Assembly (NCBI RefSeq): GCF_009177095.1
Contig: NZ_AP021861.1
Location: 3,826,501-3,890,500 of the forward strand
Direction: 5' to 3'
DNA length: 64,000 bases
DNA from: Lacipirellula parvula
GTDB taxonomy: Bacteria; Planctomycetota; Planctomycetia; Pirellulales; Lacipirellulaceae
Made by a program: the position numbers and the translations under genes. The notes under the pieces are model-generated. The model was not told where the DNA came from. It searched no databases and worked only from the letters and a program-made list of their open reading frames with translations. Position 1 is the stretch's first letter. Each line of letters opens with the position of its first letter. Positions 8,009 through 18,400 of the stretch are shown here, one piece after another.

Positions 8009-9586
8009 ATGCCGCTGCCACGCCACGACGCCGATGAGTTATTTCGCCTGCTAAGCCTGCAATGGGACGATGCTTGCCCGCCGGAAGTGCTGGCGAGGAT
8101 TGAGCAGATTGCACGAACCCACGGCGATTCGGCGATCGAATTGATCCTCGAATACAGCGCCTTGCACGCCGACATCGATGCGGTGGTTGCTTCCTCCCAG
8201 GCGTTCGATCGAGCCATCGAGGGAATCGAACAAACGCGGCGCAAGCCGCGCAAGCTGGCTTCGCCGCAGCATGTCGCCGCCGCCCGAGCGGAAAAGCCGC
8301 GTGGCGTACAGATTTCGAAATGGCAAGCCGTCTTCGTAATGGCGGCCAGTCTGCTGCTGGCCGTGGGAGGATCGTATTGGCTTGATCCGCACGTGCGGCA
8401 AGAGCGGGCCTCGATGGGAATGGGCGGCGTGCCGATGATTTTGCGACCGCCGCAAACCGTCGCCTGCGTGACGCGCCTGACGAACGCTACTTGGGCTCAT
8501 TCCTTGGTGTTGAAGGAAGGGCAAACGCTCAAGGAGCACCAAAGACTGGAATTGCTCACCGGCGCTGCACAACTCAGCATGGCCTGTGGCGCGGAAATCG
8601 TGCTCAAGGCTCCCTGCACGATCAGGCTCCGTTCCGACGACTTCGTCTATCTCGAAGCGGGAGACCTCACCGCCGAAGTTGCGAAGTGGGCGACCGGCTT
8701 CGTCGTCGACACGAAGGGACTGCGCATCACCGATCTAGGAACTCGCTTCGCCGTTTCGGCCGGCCCTTCGGGAATCGCCGAAGCGCATGTGCTCGAGGGC
8801 GAAGTGCTCGCCGAGCCGATGAAGACGCATCGCCCCAAACAGTCGTCGATGCTGCTCAACGCCGGCGAAGCCATTCGCGTGAGCTTGCAAAAAGCAACCA
8901 TCGACCAAATTCTCGCGGAGAGCGACCGCTTTGTGAGCCGGCTCAAGCAATTCCGTCCGCTGCGACCGATCCAGCTTCGTAACACGGGAATCTCGCTCAG
9001 CGTCGGCCAGGACGATCCGCACTGGACGGTCACGGCGGGAGATCCCGCATACGGTCCATACCCGCATCCGGCAATCATTACGGAAGGCGACCCCAGCTAC
9101 CTCGACAACATGCCGGACGGTTCTCAGTGGATCTCCGTTAAAAGAGACGTCTGGCCGGGCATCCCGACCTCGTCGACTCACACGTTCGAGACCCGTTTCA
9201 ACTTGAACGGCTACGATCCAGCAACCGTCTACATCATCGGCTCATTCCTAGTCGACAATTCGATTAGCGAAATACGGATCAACGGCAAGCCGGTAGACTT
9301 CAATCGCTGGGTCACCACATGGGACGTCCATGATTTTGAAAGCTTCCATACGATCGAGATCCTCGACGGATTTGTCGCGGGCGAGAATGTCATTGCGGTC
9401 GACGTGTTCAACACGCCTTCGCACCCCGATAATCCAGAGTTGCCGAATCCGATGGGGCTGCGGGTCGAGTGGCAAGCGTTTGGCTGCGAAGCCGAGCCGG
9501 CGGCGACTCCGGCGCCCAGCGTCGCTGGATTCGAAGTTTTCCTGCGACAAGCGGAAAATCTGTTTGCGGGCGTGAAGATTATGTGA
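8009..9586 (+). CDS. FecR-like membrane protein, likely partner of the sigma factor
   Basis: The 525-residue protein has a cytoplasmic N-terminus (1-104) with helices like an anti-sigma domain (DELFRLLSLQWDDACPPEVL). A single membrane segment, WQAVFVMAASLLLAVGGSYW, lies at about 105-124. A FecR-type domain at about 185-290 (IVLKAPCTIRLRSDDFVYLE ... RITDLGTRFAVSA ... VLEGEVLAEP) follows. The last ~180 residues form a beta-rich, galactose-binding-like domain (ETRFNLNGYDPATVYIIGSF, then an end at about 500). This layout is common in planctomycetes: signal sensing outside, sigma control inside. The gene directly follows the sigma factor with no spacing. The ligand is unknown. Confidence 0.8.
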   Translation: MPLPRHDADELFRLLSLQWDDACPPEVLARIEQIARTHGDSAIELILEYSALHADIDAVVASSQAFDRAIEGIEQTRRKPRKLASPQHVAAARAEKPRGVQISKWQAVFVMAASLLLAVGGSYWLDPHVRQERASMGMGGVPMILRPPQTVACVTRLTNATWAHSLVLKEGQTLKEHQRLELLTGAAQLSMACGAEIVLKAPCTIRLRSDDFVYLEAGDLTAEVAKWATGFVVDTKGLRITDLGTRFAVSAGPSGIAEAHVLEGEVLAEPMKTHRPKQSSMLLNAGEAIRVSLQKATIDQILAESDRFVSRLKQFRPLRPIQLRNTGISLSVGQDDPHWTVTAGDPAYGPYPHPAIITEGDPSYLDNMPDGSQWISVKRDVWPGIPTSSTHTFETRFNLNGYDPATVYIIGSFLVDNSISEIRINGKPVDFNRWVTTWDVHDFESFHTIEILDGFVAGENVIAVDVFNTPSHPDNPELPNPMGLRVEWQAFGCEAEPAATPAPSVAGFEVFLRQAENLFAGVKIM

Positions 9587-9985
9587 GTATTTCTTAACAT
9601 TATGCGTTAAGCGAAGCCAGATCTCGTCATGTATTAGGGTAGATGCATCGTGATGAGCTAAGTCGAGAAGCTATGCGTTCAAAAGCGAGCGCAACATCTC
9701 GGTAAGCTCTCCGCGATTTGTCGCACATTGAAACAGAGAAGGCAGTTCGTTCGCTGTATTTGTCGATTGGCCATCGTCGGAACATGCCAATCGGTTCTTT
9801 CGGTCTCGCCGAAAGAACGCCGCGCTAGATGCGGCGTAGTTGCAGCGGTCCTCCACTTTTTACTTTTCTCCAGCTGCCTCTGATCGGGTGGTCGCCGTCT
9901 CGTCGCGCTCATGCGTGGCGCTTCGCTCGTCGAATTGCCATCTCGTCGTTGCACGGCGTTCACATCTTCCATTGAATGGATCGCG
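9587..9985. other. Non-coding leader between FecR and DUF1559 genes
   Basis: This 399-nt stretch contains the perfect hairpin at 9794-9818 and probably the promoter and 5' leader of the DUF1559 gene. TTAACATTATGCGTTAA at about 9595-9611 has TTAACA and TGCGTTAA arms forming an imperfect inverted repeat just after the FecR stop. I see no gene. Confidence 0.45.
9794..9818. repeat. Perfect 10-bp hairpin, 5-nt loop
   Basis: GTTCTTTCGG (9794-9803) pairs exactly with CCGAAAGAAC (9809-9818) around the loop TCTCG. No T run follows on either strand, so it does not look like an intrinsic terminator. It could be an RNA-processing or regulatory structure in the leader of the DUF1559 gene, or a protein-binding site. 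Confidence 0.6.
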
Positions 9986-10957
9986 ATGAAAATGCGCACA
10001 CACCGGAAGTGTTCAAACTCAGCGTTCACGCTGGTCGAACTGCTAGTCGTGATTGCCATCATTGGCGTCCTCGTCGCGTTGCTATTGCCAGCGGTGCAGG
10101 CGGCACGAGAAGCCGCGAGGCGCTCGCAGTGCGTCAACCAGCTGAAGCAATGGGGCCTCTCGATGCAGATGCATCACGATTCAAAATTGCAACTCCCCTA
10201 CGGCGCCACTTTCCCTGATACGGTTTACAAACGTCCCCGCCAAACCTGGGTCGTGCGACTCTGGCCATTCATCGAACAAGGCAACCTCTCGCGTCAATTC
10301 GATTTGAAGACCGACTTCGAGCTGCCGCCGATGACGATCGCCGGCACGCTGAATGGCCTGACGGGGCAGTTCGTCCCACTCTACTACTGCCCGAGCGACG
10401 TAACTGGCAGCGACCAGATCCTTGGCAACTACCAGCGGCGACGCGGGAACTACGTAATCAATTGGGGGAACGCGACGTTCGGTGGAGCGTTCCGGGACAA
10501 CGAGCTCGTTGGATTTCCAGGAATCGCCCCCTTCTCGCATGTGAACGGTCGCATTGCGGAGCCTGTTGATACGTCGTTTGCTCTCATCACCGATGGCACG
10601 AGCAACACGCTGCTGATGTCCGAGTATTTGATTCCGACCAGCCCGGAAGACAACGACTGGCGCGCCGACATTCACAACAACGAGGGCGTGCAGCGCTTCC
10701 ACACCCTCCAGACGCCTAATTCTTCCGCCCCCGACGTGATCGCGAACGGCTGGTTCCAGGACAACGGCGATCCCGCCATGCCGGCGATCGCGGGCACGAT
10801 CACCCGGCAGCAAAACGCCGCGCGAAGCCGACACAACGGCGGCGTCAACGCGCTGCATTGCGACGGTTCGGTCGCCTTCTACGCCGACGGCATCGCCGCC
10901 AATGTATGGCAGGCGCTCGGCACGATGAACGGCGGAGAAGCCGCCTCGCAGAATTGA
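9986..10957 (+). CDS. DUF1559 pseudopilin-like protein
   Basis: This 323-residue protein starts [20 protein letters not shown]. The type IV prepilin-like cleavage site (SAFTLVE) is followed by a long hydrophobic helix and the [18 protein letters not shown] segment of the DUF1559 family. [12 protein letters not shown] and [20 protein letters not shown] near the C-terminus are the usual family motifs. Such proteins are extremely abundant in planctomycetes and are thought to be exported and displayed through a type II secretion/pilus-like route; their exact role is unknown. I chose the ATG at 9986 because GGA lies five bases upstream; a longer frame to 9911 adds an unlikely N-terminus. It heads a series with a lipoprotein and PEP-CTERM genes. 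Confidence 0.9.
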   Translation: MKMRTHRKCSNSAFTLVELLVVIAIIGVLVALLLPAVQAAREAARRSQCVNQLKQWGLSMQMHHDSKLQLPYGATFPDTVYKRPRQTWVVRLWPFIEQGNLSRQFDLKTDFELPPMTIAGTLNGLTGQFVPLYYCPSDVTGSDQILGNYQRRRGNYVINWGNATFGGAFRDNELVGFPGIAPFSHVNGRIAEPVDTSFALITDGTSNTLLMSEYLIPTSPEDNDWRADIHNNEGVQRFHTLQTPNSSAPDVIANGWFQDNGDPAMPAIAGTITRQQNAARSRHNGGVNALHCDGSVAFYADGIAANVWQALGTMNGGEAASQN

Positions 10958-11001
10958 AAATCGGTCTTATTAGTTCCCCACTCGCACTTCTGGAATCGGG
11001 T

Positions 11002-11415
11002 ATGACGTTGACTCGTACGTTTTTCTGGTCAGCTCCGGCAATCGTTCTGGGATGCGCGATCGGCTGCGGAAGCCAAGATCCCAATCGGGGCGAGGTGACG
11101 GGAATCGTCACCGTCAACGGCCAGCCTGCCGTTACTGGCGCCGTGGCGTTTAGCCCAGTTGACGGGCAATCGCCGACAAGCGGCGGCAAGATCATCGACG
11201 GGAAGTACACGGTGACGGCGTCGACGGGAACCTCGCGCGTTGCGATCCGCGTGCCCAAAGTCGTGGGCAAACGCAAGCTTTACAACACTCCCGATAGCCC
11301 CGAGCAGCCTCTGATGGCCGAGACGCTACCGCCGGAATACAACGATCGCACGACGCTCACGCTGGAAGTCAAACCCGGCGACAACGAGCACAACTTCGAA
11401 CTGCAGACGAAATAG
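11002..11415 (+). CDS. Small lipoprotein with carboxypeptidase-regulatory-like fold
   Basis: The 137-residue protein has a signal peptide ending in the lipobox-like LGCAIGCGSQ, then a compact beta-sandwich sequence (GEVTGIVTVNGQPAVTGAVA ... GKYTVTASTG ... FELQTK). This resembles the transthyretin/carboxypeptidase regulatory-like domain found in planctomycete lipoproteins. A longer frame from 10858 overlaps the DUF1559 gene and is not natural; the ATG at 11002 gives the correct signal peptide. It sits 44 bases after the DUF1559 gene, as does the matching gene at 27098-27550 near its own DUF1559 partner. It is probably anchored in a membrane facing the periplasm. Confidence 0.8.
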   Translation: MTLTRTFFWSAPAIVLGCAIGCGSQDPNRGEVTGIVTVNGQPAVTGAVAFSPVDGQSPTSGGKIIDGKYTVTASTGTSRVAIRVPKVVGKRKLYNTPDSPEQPLMAETLPPEYNDRTTLTLEVKPGDNEHNFELQTK

Positions 11416-11513
11416 CACGCCTACCATTCGCCTGCACTCGGCTCTTGGGAAATCGAGCCGCCTCTCTTCAACTCCTCACGAATCCACTAACTCGCCCTGG
11501 AGGTTGGATCATC

Positions 11514-12449
11514 ATGCCGCAGACTAAGAAAAGCTTCCTTCACATAACCGCCTGCCTCGCGATTGTCGCCACGGCGTCTAGCGGAGCGTTCGGCGCCGTC
11601 GTCGCCAATAATGAATTCAACCTCGGTCCGGAAGGCGGGACAGGGCTTTACACGCCGACGTTCCCGTCGGGCGGCTCTTCGATCACCGATCTGCTCAACG
11701 GCAAGTTGCCGAGCAACAACGTCGGCAATTTTCAGCAGGAAGGTTCCACCGGCGTCGCCGCGTTGACGAATGGTTCCGTGCAAACGGCGTACGGCAATGG
11801 CGGAGCGGAGAGCCCTCACGCCGCCTACGCAACGGCTGGCGCCGGGCAATCGGTAACATACACCCTGGGGGGCGTTTATAACCTCTCGTCGATCGTGATC
11901 TACGGCGGCTGGAACGATGGCGGCCGCGATGCTCAGCACTACAACATCTTGACCTCGACCGATGCGGGCTTGAACTACACCCTGCTGACGACCTACGACA
12001 ACAGCCCGGGTCAAACCACCGCGACGCCAGTGCCCGTCTCGCAGCGAACGGCGTTCACCGAGAACGCTCTGCCGAACCTCGCCGTCAACGTCACGAATAT
12101 CAAGGTCGAGTTCTTGAGCGTTGAGAACGGCTACACGGGCTACACCGAAATCGACGTCTTCGGCAACCAGCTGTTCGCGCCTGGCGACGCCAATCGCAAC
12201 GGCGTCGTCGATATCAACGACTTCTTCGTGATCAGCAATAACTTCTCGAAGGTTCCCTCCTCGCCTGGTCTGGACGGCGACATCGTCGTCGACAATCTCG
12301 TCGACGTTCTCGACTTCCGGCTGTGGAAGAACAGCGTCCCCGCCGAAGTGGCGGCGCTCGCCGCGAACTTCGGCGTTCCGGAACCATCGTCTCTCGCCCT
12401 GGCCGGCGCCGGCTTGGCTCTGCTCGCTGCTCGCCGCCGTCGAGGCTGA
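11514..12449 (+). CDS. PEP-CTERM protein with dockerin-like repeats
   Basis: This 311-residue secreted protein has a signal peptide (residues 1-~28, ending FGA) and a discoidin-like beta region (GQSVTYTLGGVYNLSSIVIY). Two dockerin-type Ca-binding repeats (GDANRNGVVDINDFFVISNN and DGDIVVDNLVDVLDFRLWKN) follow. The C-terminal anchor VPEPSSLALAGAGLALLAAR plus RRRG begins near residue 288. PEP-CTERM tails are cut by an exosortase, which is not in this window. The ATG at 11514 has GGAGG upstream; the longer frame to 11445 is not natural. It is a close paralogue of the gene at 14494-15234 (shared DL-x-NG, NFQQE, ALTNGS, GGW-x3-GRD). The function is probably extracellular or surface-associated. Confidence 0.85.
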   Translation: MPQTKKSFLHITACLAIVATASSGAFGAVVANNEFNLGPEGGTGLYTPTFPSGGSSITDLLNGKLPSNNVGNFQQEGSTGVAALTNGSVQTAYGNGGAESPHAAYATAGAGQSVTYTLGGVYNLSSIVIYGGWNDGGRDAQHYNILTSTDAGLNYTLLTTYDNSPGQTTATPVPVSQRTAFTENALPNLAVNVTNIKVEFLSVENGYTGYTEIDVFGNQLFAPGDANRNGVVDINDFFVISNNFSKVPSSPGLDGDIVVDNLVDVLDFRLWKNSVPAEVAALAANFGVPEPSSLALAGAGLALLAARRRRG

Positions 12450-12512
12450 GCGTCTCTCTACGCCTGCACGAATCCACTTCTTAAAGATTCTCCCTACAAG
12501 GGCGCTCTTCAT

Positions 12513-14408
12513 ATGAACTATTGCACACGCATCTCTCTGATCGCATTACTGCTGTGCGTCGGATGGGGCCGCACAGCCATCGGACAAGAAGGCACGGCTA
12601 ACTCATGGGTTGGAACCAACGGCGATTGGGCCGTCGGCTCGAATTGGTCTGCCGGTGAACTTCCCGACGGCGTCGGCTTCGACGAATACGCGAGCATCAG
12701 CAACGGCGGCACGGCCAACGTCACCTCGCCGATCCCCTTTCAACCGGGACAAGTGATCCTCGCGATCGAAGATGGAAGTACGGGGAGCGTCGTCATTGGC
12801 AACGGCGGCACACTGACGACCGTTGATCGCCCCGCCACGAGCGGCGAGTTTAACGTCGGCTACGCGGCAACGGGAACCGGAAATCTCACCGTTCAGCCCG
12901 GCGGAACGCTGAACATCGCGACGAACCTGTACCTCACCGGCGCGCCGGCGAGCAGCATCACCCTCGGCGGCGCCGGAGCGGGCGTCACGGCAGTGAACAT
13001 CGGGTTCGCGGCCAACTTCGGCCGCAATCTGCGCGTCATCGGGCCGAACGTCAATCTTTCAGCGCTCTCGGTAAACTTCCAAGCGGAAAGCACGTTTACC
13101 GCTCAGATCACCGGCGCCACGCACTCGGCGCTAAAATCGACGAACGTGGCAAATCTTGGCGGTAAGCTGAAACTGGAATTCTCGGGCGTAACGCCGACGC
13201 TCGGCAGCAGCTGGAATCTGATTGACGCATCGTCATTCGCCGGTCAGTTCTCGTCGATCGACGCCTCCGCGGCTCCGGCGTTGCCGTTTGGCCAAGTCTA
13301 CGAGTTCAATACGGTCGCCGGCGGCGGCAGCACGAACGGCATGTATGGCCGCGTCTCGGTGGCTCAGAAGCTTGTGCTGAACGTCAACCGCAGCACGGGC
13401 GCCGTGTCGATGGCCACCGGCCCGGGAACGGTTTCGATCGACGGCTACGCAATCAAGTCGGCCCAAGGATCGCTTTCGCCCGCGGGTTGGAACAGCCTGC
13501 AAGCCCAGGGCGTCAGCGATTGGCGTCGGTCGCCGCAAGTCGGCACGTCCAAGCAACTCATCGAGTTGAAACCCACGGGCTCGACGGCGATCACCTCCGC
13601 GACGCCGCGAGCGCTGGGCAACGCCTTTGCCTACCCTGCAGCGACGCAGTTCGGCGTTGAATGGGAGGATCTGACGTTCGAGTATTACACCCCGGACGGC
13701 AAGGTAACGCAGGGGCTGATCAATTACACCGGCACGAAGCGTCACAACAACTTGGTGCTCGTCGTCGATCCGGCGACCGGCAATGCTCAGGTTTTAAATC
13801 AGTCGAATCTCTCGGTGAACATCGACGGCTACAAGATCACGTCGACCAGCGGGTCGCTGCTGCCGGCAAACGGGAAGTGGCTGAGCCTGGACGACGACAA
13901 CCGCCTGGGCGGCGATTGGCGCGAGTCAAACGCGAGCGTCAATCAGCTCGCGGAGCTGAAGCCGACCGGCTCTTCACAAATGGCGGGCGGAGCGACCTTC
14001 CTGTCGATGGGCCAGATGTTCAAAACCGTCGGCGCCGGCGGAACGCAAGACCTCGTCTTCGAGTACCTCTTCCCCGGCGAGTCGGCGTTCCGGCAGGGAG
14101 TCGTCGTCTATGGAACGCTCACAACGCCCAGCTTGGCTGCCGACTTCAACCACGACAACACGGTCAACGGCCTCGACCTCACTGTATGGAAGGGCGCCTT
14201 TGGAACCGGCGCCGGGGGCGACGCCGACGGCGATAACGACAGCGACGGCGCCGACTTCCTGATCTGGCAGCGGCAGTTCGGACAAAGCGTCACGCCGAGT
14301 ACGACAACCGCCGCGGCGGTTCCTGAACCAGCGACGCTTGCGTTGCTTGGACTGGGAGCAATTGGCTTGGCCGTTTGCTCGCGCCGCAGTGGCGGGGAAT
14401 CGCATTGA
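12513..14408 (+). CDS. PEP-CTERM protein with two copies of a novel beta module
   Basis: This 631-residue protein has a signal peptide ending near TAIGQ. An autotransporter-like repeat region (12,600-13,370; GNLTVQPGGTLNIATNLYL) follows. Two ~120-residue modules come next (about 13371-13745 and 13753-14125), each beginning LVLxVxxxTGxxxxx and containing DGYxIxSxxGSL. Dockerin repeats (DFNHDNTVNGLDLTVWKGAF and DADGDNDSDGADFLIWQRQF) and the PEP-CTERM tail VPEPATLALLGLGAIGLAVC end the protein. The module also occurs twice in the protein at 27704-30325. It is in a series with the neighbouring PEP-CTERM genes. Confidence 0.8.
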   Translation: MNYCTRISLIALLLCVGWGRTAIGQEGTANSWVGTNGDWAVGSNWSAGELPDGVGFDEYASISNGGTANVTSPIPFQPGQVILAIEDGSTGSVVIGNGGTLTTVDRPATSGEFNVGYAATGTGNLTVQPGGTLNIATNLYLTGAPASSITLGGAGAGVTAVNIGFAANFGRNLRVIGPNVNLSALSVNFQAESTFTAQITGATHSALKSTNVANLGGKLKLEFSGVTPTLGSSWNLIDASSFAGQFSSIDASAAPALPFGQVYEFNTVAGGGSTNGMYGRVSVAQKLVLNVNRSTGAVSMATGPGTVSIDGYAIKSAQGSLSPAGWNSLQAQGVSDWRRSPQVGTSKQLIELKPTGSTAITSATPRALGNAFAYPAATQFGVEWEDLTFEYYTPDGKVTQGLINYTGTKRHNNLVLVVDPATGNAQVLNQSNLSVNIDGYKITSTSGSLLPANGKWLSLDDDNRLGGDWRESNASVNQLAELKPTGSSQMAGGATFLSMGQMFKTVGAGGTQDLVFEYLFPGESAFRQGVVVYGTLTTPSLAADFNHDNTVNGLDLTVWKGAFGTGAGGDADGDNDSDGADFLIWQRQFGQSVTPSTTTAAAVPEPATLALLGLGAIGLAVCSRRSGGESH

Positions 14409-14493
14409 GCAGAGTTCGGCGGCGACGATTGTCGACGCAGACGACGATCACGCTGCAAGTCACTGAAATTGTCATCACTTGAGGGGACGCCTA

Positions 14494-15234
14494 ATGAGTT
14501 GGAAATATCTTGTCGGCGCGTGCTGCGTCGTGGGGCTCGCGGGAGTCGCTCGGGCGGGGGTGATCCATACTTCCCACACCGTGTCAGGCATCCCGGCAGG
14601 TGCGGTCGGAGACCCGTTCAACCCAGTTCACGCTCCCGGCGGACCGTCAGCGACCGACCTGATCAACGGAATGCTTCCCGTCGCATCAGGCCCTGGCAAT
14701 TTCCAGCAGGAAGCGGCGGAAGGCCTGCCAGCGCTGACCAACGGATCCATCAGCACGTTCGTCGGTGCGGGCAGCGGTTCCGATAACCATACCGGCTACG
14801 CCACGACGGGCGGTGGTTCCGGCGGACAATCGGTGACGTACGCACTCGCCGGCAAGTACAACATCACGCGCGTCGTTTCCTTTGGAGGCTGGGCCGACAC
14901 CGGCCGCGACGAGCAAAGCTACAACATCTGGGCGTCGAGCGATGGCGTGACGTTCAATCTCGTCGCGTCGCCGCCCGCGGTGAATTCGAACATTCCGCAG
15001 CCCGGTTCGGGTGGGAAGATCGCCGTCTCGCACCGCATTGAAACCTTCGACGACTCGCTTCCTTACTTGGCAACGGGCGTGTCGCACATCCGATTTGATT
15101 TTTCCGGCGTTGAGAATGGCTTCACTGGAACGACGGAACTCGACGTGTATGGCGTCGCTATCCCTGAGCCGGCGTCCATTGGATTGGCAACCATCGCGGG
15201 AACGTGCTGGTTGTGGCAACGTCGCAAGCGTTAG
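14494..15234 (+). CDS. PEP-CTERM protein, paralogue of 11514-12449
   Basis: This 246-residue protein has a signal peptide (about 1-20, ending ARAG) and a discoidin-like domain (GGQSVTYALAGKYNITRVVS, then a GRDEQSYNI segment). The tail IPEPASIGLATIAGTCWLWQ plus RRKR is a slightly divergent PEP-CTERM anchor, with I for V. GAGGGG precedes the ATG at 14494; an upstream TTG at 14479 is a weaker alternative. The two related genes flank the 631-residue protein, so a local duplication probably occurred. It lacks the dockerin repeats of its paralogue. The terminator at 15261 ends this series. Confidence 0.85.
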   Translation: MSWKYLVGACCVVGLAGVARAGVIHTSHTVSGIPAGAVGDPFNPVHAPGGPSATDLINGMLPVASGPGNFQQEAAEGLPALTNGSISTFVGAGSGSDNHTGYATTGGGSGGQSVTYALAGKYNITRVVSFGGWADTGRDEQSYNIWASSDGVTFNLVASPPAVNSNIPQPGSGGKIAVSHRIETFDDSLPYLATGVSHIRFDFSGVENGFTGTTELDVYGVAIPEPASIGLATIAGTCWLWQRRKR

Positions 15235-15260
15235 CAAACGCAACTCAATGCGTTGTTGCT

Positions 15261-15312
15261 GCCAGGGTCAGCCTGTCTTTGGGGGGCGGGCCGTCCCTGG
15301 CATTTTTGTCGT
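15261..15312 (+). terminator. Intrinsic terminator after the PEP-CTERM series
   Basis: GCCAGGG (15261-15267) pairs with CCCTGGC (15295-15301) around a G-rich loop, followed by ATTTTTGTCGTTTT. The position, just after the stop of the 246-residue protein, fits. Confidence 0.65.
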
Positions 15313-15454
15313 TTTAAAGCATTCACCCCCATGATGAGTTACGCTGAGGCAAGACTCGTCCGACGCTCGACTCGACGGAGCAGGGGCCAAGCAACCACCG
15401 ACCCCATCGACATTCGCATTACACTTTAATTGAGTTCTCACGGAAGCTGGCGGC

Positions 15455-18400
15455 ATGTTTGGCAACGTTTGGAACAGAAGGCAAGAGAGCCGATTCGCAG
15501 CCGCAAATCGGGGCAGCCGGCGGTTGCAGTTCGAGCAATTGGAAATTCGCCAGGTTCTCGCGGCGAACGTCTACATCACGGAGCTGCTCGCCTCGAACAG
15601 CAACTCGATCAAGGATGGCGACGGCGATTCTTCCGATTGGATCGAGCTCTTCAACAATGGCGCGACTGCCGCCGACGTCAGCGGCTACTATCTCACTGAT
15701 AAAAGCTCCGACCTGACGCAGTGGGCCTTCCCAGGGGGAACGATCATCGCTCCGAAGTCGACGATTATCGTCTTCGCTTCCGACAAGGCCGCCGCCCATC
15801 CGCCGGGCGAACTCCATACAAACTTCAAACTCTCCGCCGACGGCGAGTATCTAGCGCTCGTGGAGCCAAATGGCACGACGATCGTGCAACAGTTCGCCCC
15901 GAAGACGCCGTCCCAGCAGACGGATATCTCGTACGGGCTGTCGATGTCGTCGAGTTCGACGACGCTTGTTGACGACACGACGCCGATGCGCTACCTCGCC
16001 CCCGTCAATAACAGTGCCGACGCGGTTTGGCGGATGACCGCGTACAACGACAGCGCCTGGTCGTTGGGGACGGCCGGCATCGGCTACGAGGCGTCGCCGG
16101 GGAGCGCAAACGAGTTCACGTCGCTCATCGACGTTGCCGTACCGTCGACGACGACCACGGCGTACACGCGTTTTACTTTCAATGTGGCGAACCCAGGCTC
16201 GTTCAAGACATTGAATCTCGGCATGATCTACGACGACGGCTTCGTCGCGTATCTCAATGGTACGCTGATCGCTTCTTCGAACGCTCCCGGCTCCCTGGCT
16301 TACAACTCGATCGCCACCGGCCAGCGCGGCGACGAGGTCGTACTCGCTGGTTACGTGAACTTCGACGTCAGCAACAAGTTGAGCGAGCTAAAGCAGGGCG
16401 CCAACGTGCTCGCGATTCATGCGCTAAATCAATCGGGCAGCAGCGACATGCTGATGATCCCGAAGCTGACCGGCGGCATTGCGGAAGTCGTGACGCCCAT
16501 CGTGGCCGGATACTTTCAAACGCCGACGCCTGGCGCCGCGAACGGACAGATCTTCACCGGAATCGTGGAAGATACCGCCTTCAGCGTCGACCGCGGCTTC
16601 TACTCAACTCCGTTCAACTTGGAGATTTCGACGCCGACCGCCGGCGCCAAGATTGTCTACACGATCAACGGATCGGCGCCGGCCGTCGACGCCAACTTGA
16701 ATATTATCAATGGCTTCCTCTACACCGGGTCGCTGTTGATCAACAAGACGAGCAACATTCGCGCGGCGGCGTATAAGCTCGGCTATGCGCCGACCAACAT
16801 CGACACACAAACGTACATCTTCACCAGCGACGTCATTCACCAAACGCAACAGTCAGCGCTCGCCGCTGGCTTTCCTGGCACGTGGGGCAGTCGGGCGGCC
16901 GACTACGGCATGGATCCCGACGTCATTGGGCCAAATGATCTATTCGGCGGGGTTTACGCCGCGCTGATTGAAGACAGCCTCAAAGCGATCCCGACGCTGT
17001 CGCTGACGCTCGATAACGCTGACTTCTTCGGCCCTAACGGCATCTACTCGAATGTCGGCGGCGAGGGAGTGGCGTGGGAGCGCCCCACCTCCGCGGAACT
17101 TATCTACGCCGACGGCACGGAAGGGTTTCAGATCGACGCCGGCCTGCGAATTCACGGCGCCGCATCGCGGTCTCTCTCCAAGAAAAATGCCTTGAGACTG
17201 CTGTTCAAGGACGAGTACGGCGCCGGCAAGCTCGAATACCCGCTCTTCGGCGAAGAGGGCGTGACCAAGTTCGACACAATCGTCATCCGGCCGCATTTCA
17301 ACGATGGTTGGGGGTGGGATGGAGCGCTCGGCGACCCGCTCTACGCTCGCGATCAGTGGTTCCGCGATACGCAAGCGGCGATGGGGAACGCATCAGCGCG
17401 CGGAAACGTGGTGCACCTCTACATCAACGGACTCTACTGGGGGCTCTACAATCCGAGTGAACGCCCAGACGATTCCTTCGCCGCGGAGACGTTCGGCGGC
17501 GAGAAGGAAGAATACGACGTCGTCAATCACGACGGCTTGGCCGACGGATCGATCGACGCCTACAACGCGATGATTGCGCTGGCTCAGGCGGTGAACGCCG
17601 CTTCCGGAACTGCAGCCAAGAACGCCGCCTACCAGAACCTGCAAGGAAATTTCGCGAGCGGCCTCGACAATCCCAGCCAGGAGGATTATCTCGACGTCGC
17701 CAACTATATCGACTACATGATCCTCAATCACTACGGCGGGAACAACGACTGGCCCGACCGTAACTGGTATGCGAACCGCCGTCGCGGTCCGGAAAGCGAA
17801 GGCTTCAAGTTCTTTGCCTGGGATAACGAGATTTCGCTAGACCTTAGCGACCGCACGAGCATCAACGAGAACAATTTGGGGATGTCGACTGGCGCCGCAC
17901 AAGCGTACGGCATCTTGCGCAATTACGAAGAGTTCCGCCTGCAATTCGCCGATCGAATTCACGAACATCTATTCAACGGCGGCGCTCTGTACGTCAACCC
18001 CGCCAGCCCGACGTACGACCCGAACAATCCCCAAAACAACGTGCCCGCGGCGCGGATGGCGGAGCTTGCCGCTCGCGTGTACGACGCCATGCCGGCTGAG
18101 TCGGCGCGGTGGGGCGACCAACATGTCACCGTCCCGCGGACCAGAGACGTCGAGTGGCAGAACCAGCTGAATTACATGCTGGGAACCTACTTCCGCGATC
18201 GACACGGCATTGTCCTCAACCAATGGAAAGCCGCCTCGCTCTATCCCAACGCAGTGGCGCCGGAGTTCCTGGTCAACAATCTTCGTCAACATGGCGGCAC
18301 GATTGCCGCCGGTGGCATCCTCTCCGTGCAAAACGGAAACACCGGTTCCCCGGGAACCATTTACTACACCACCGACGGCAGCGATCCGCGACTTGTAGGC

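Noticed and set aside
11487-12512. Long minus-strand open frame opposite the PEP-CTERM gene
   Set aside because: It is an Arg/Val/Glu-rich shadow produced by GC-rich codons of the plus-strand gene; no signal, motif or ribosome site.
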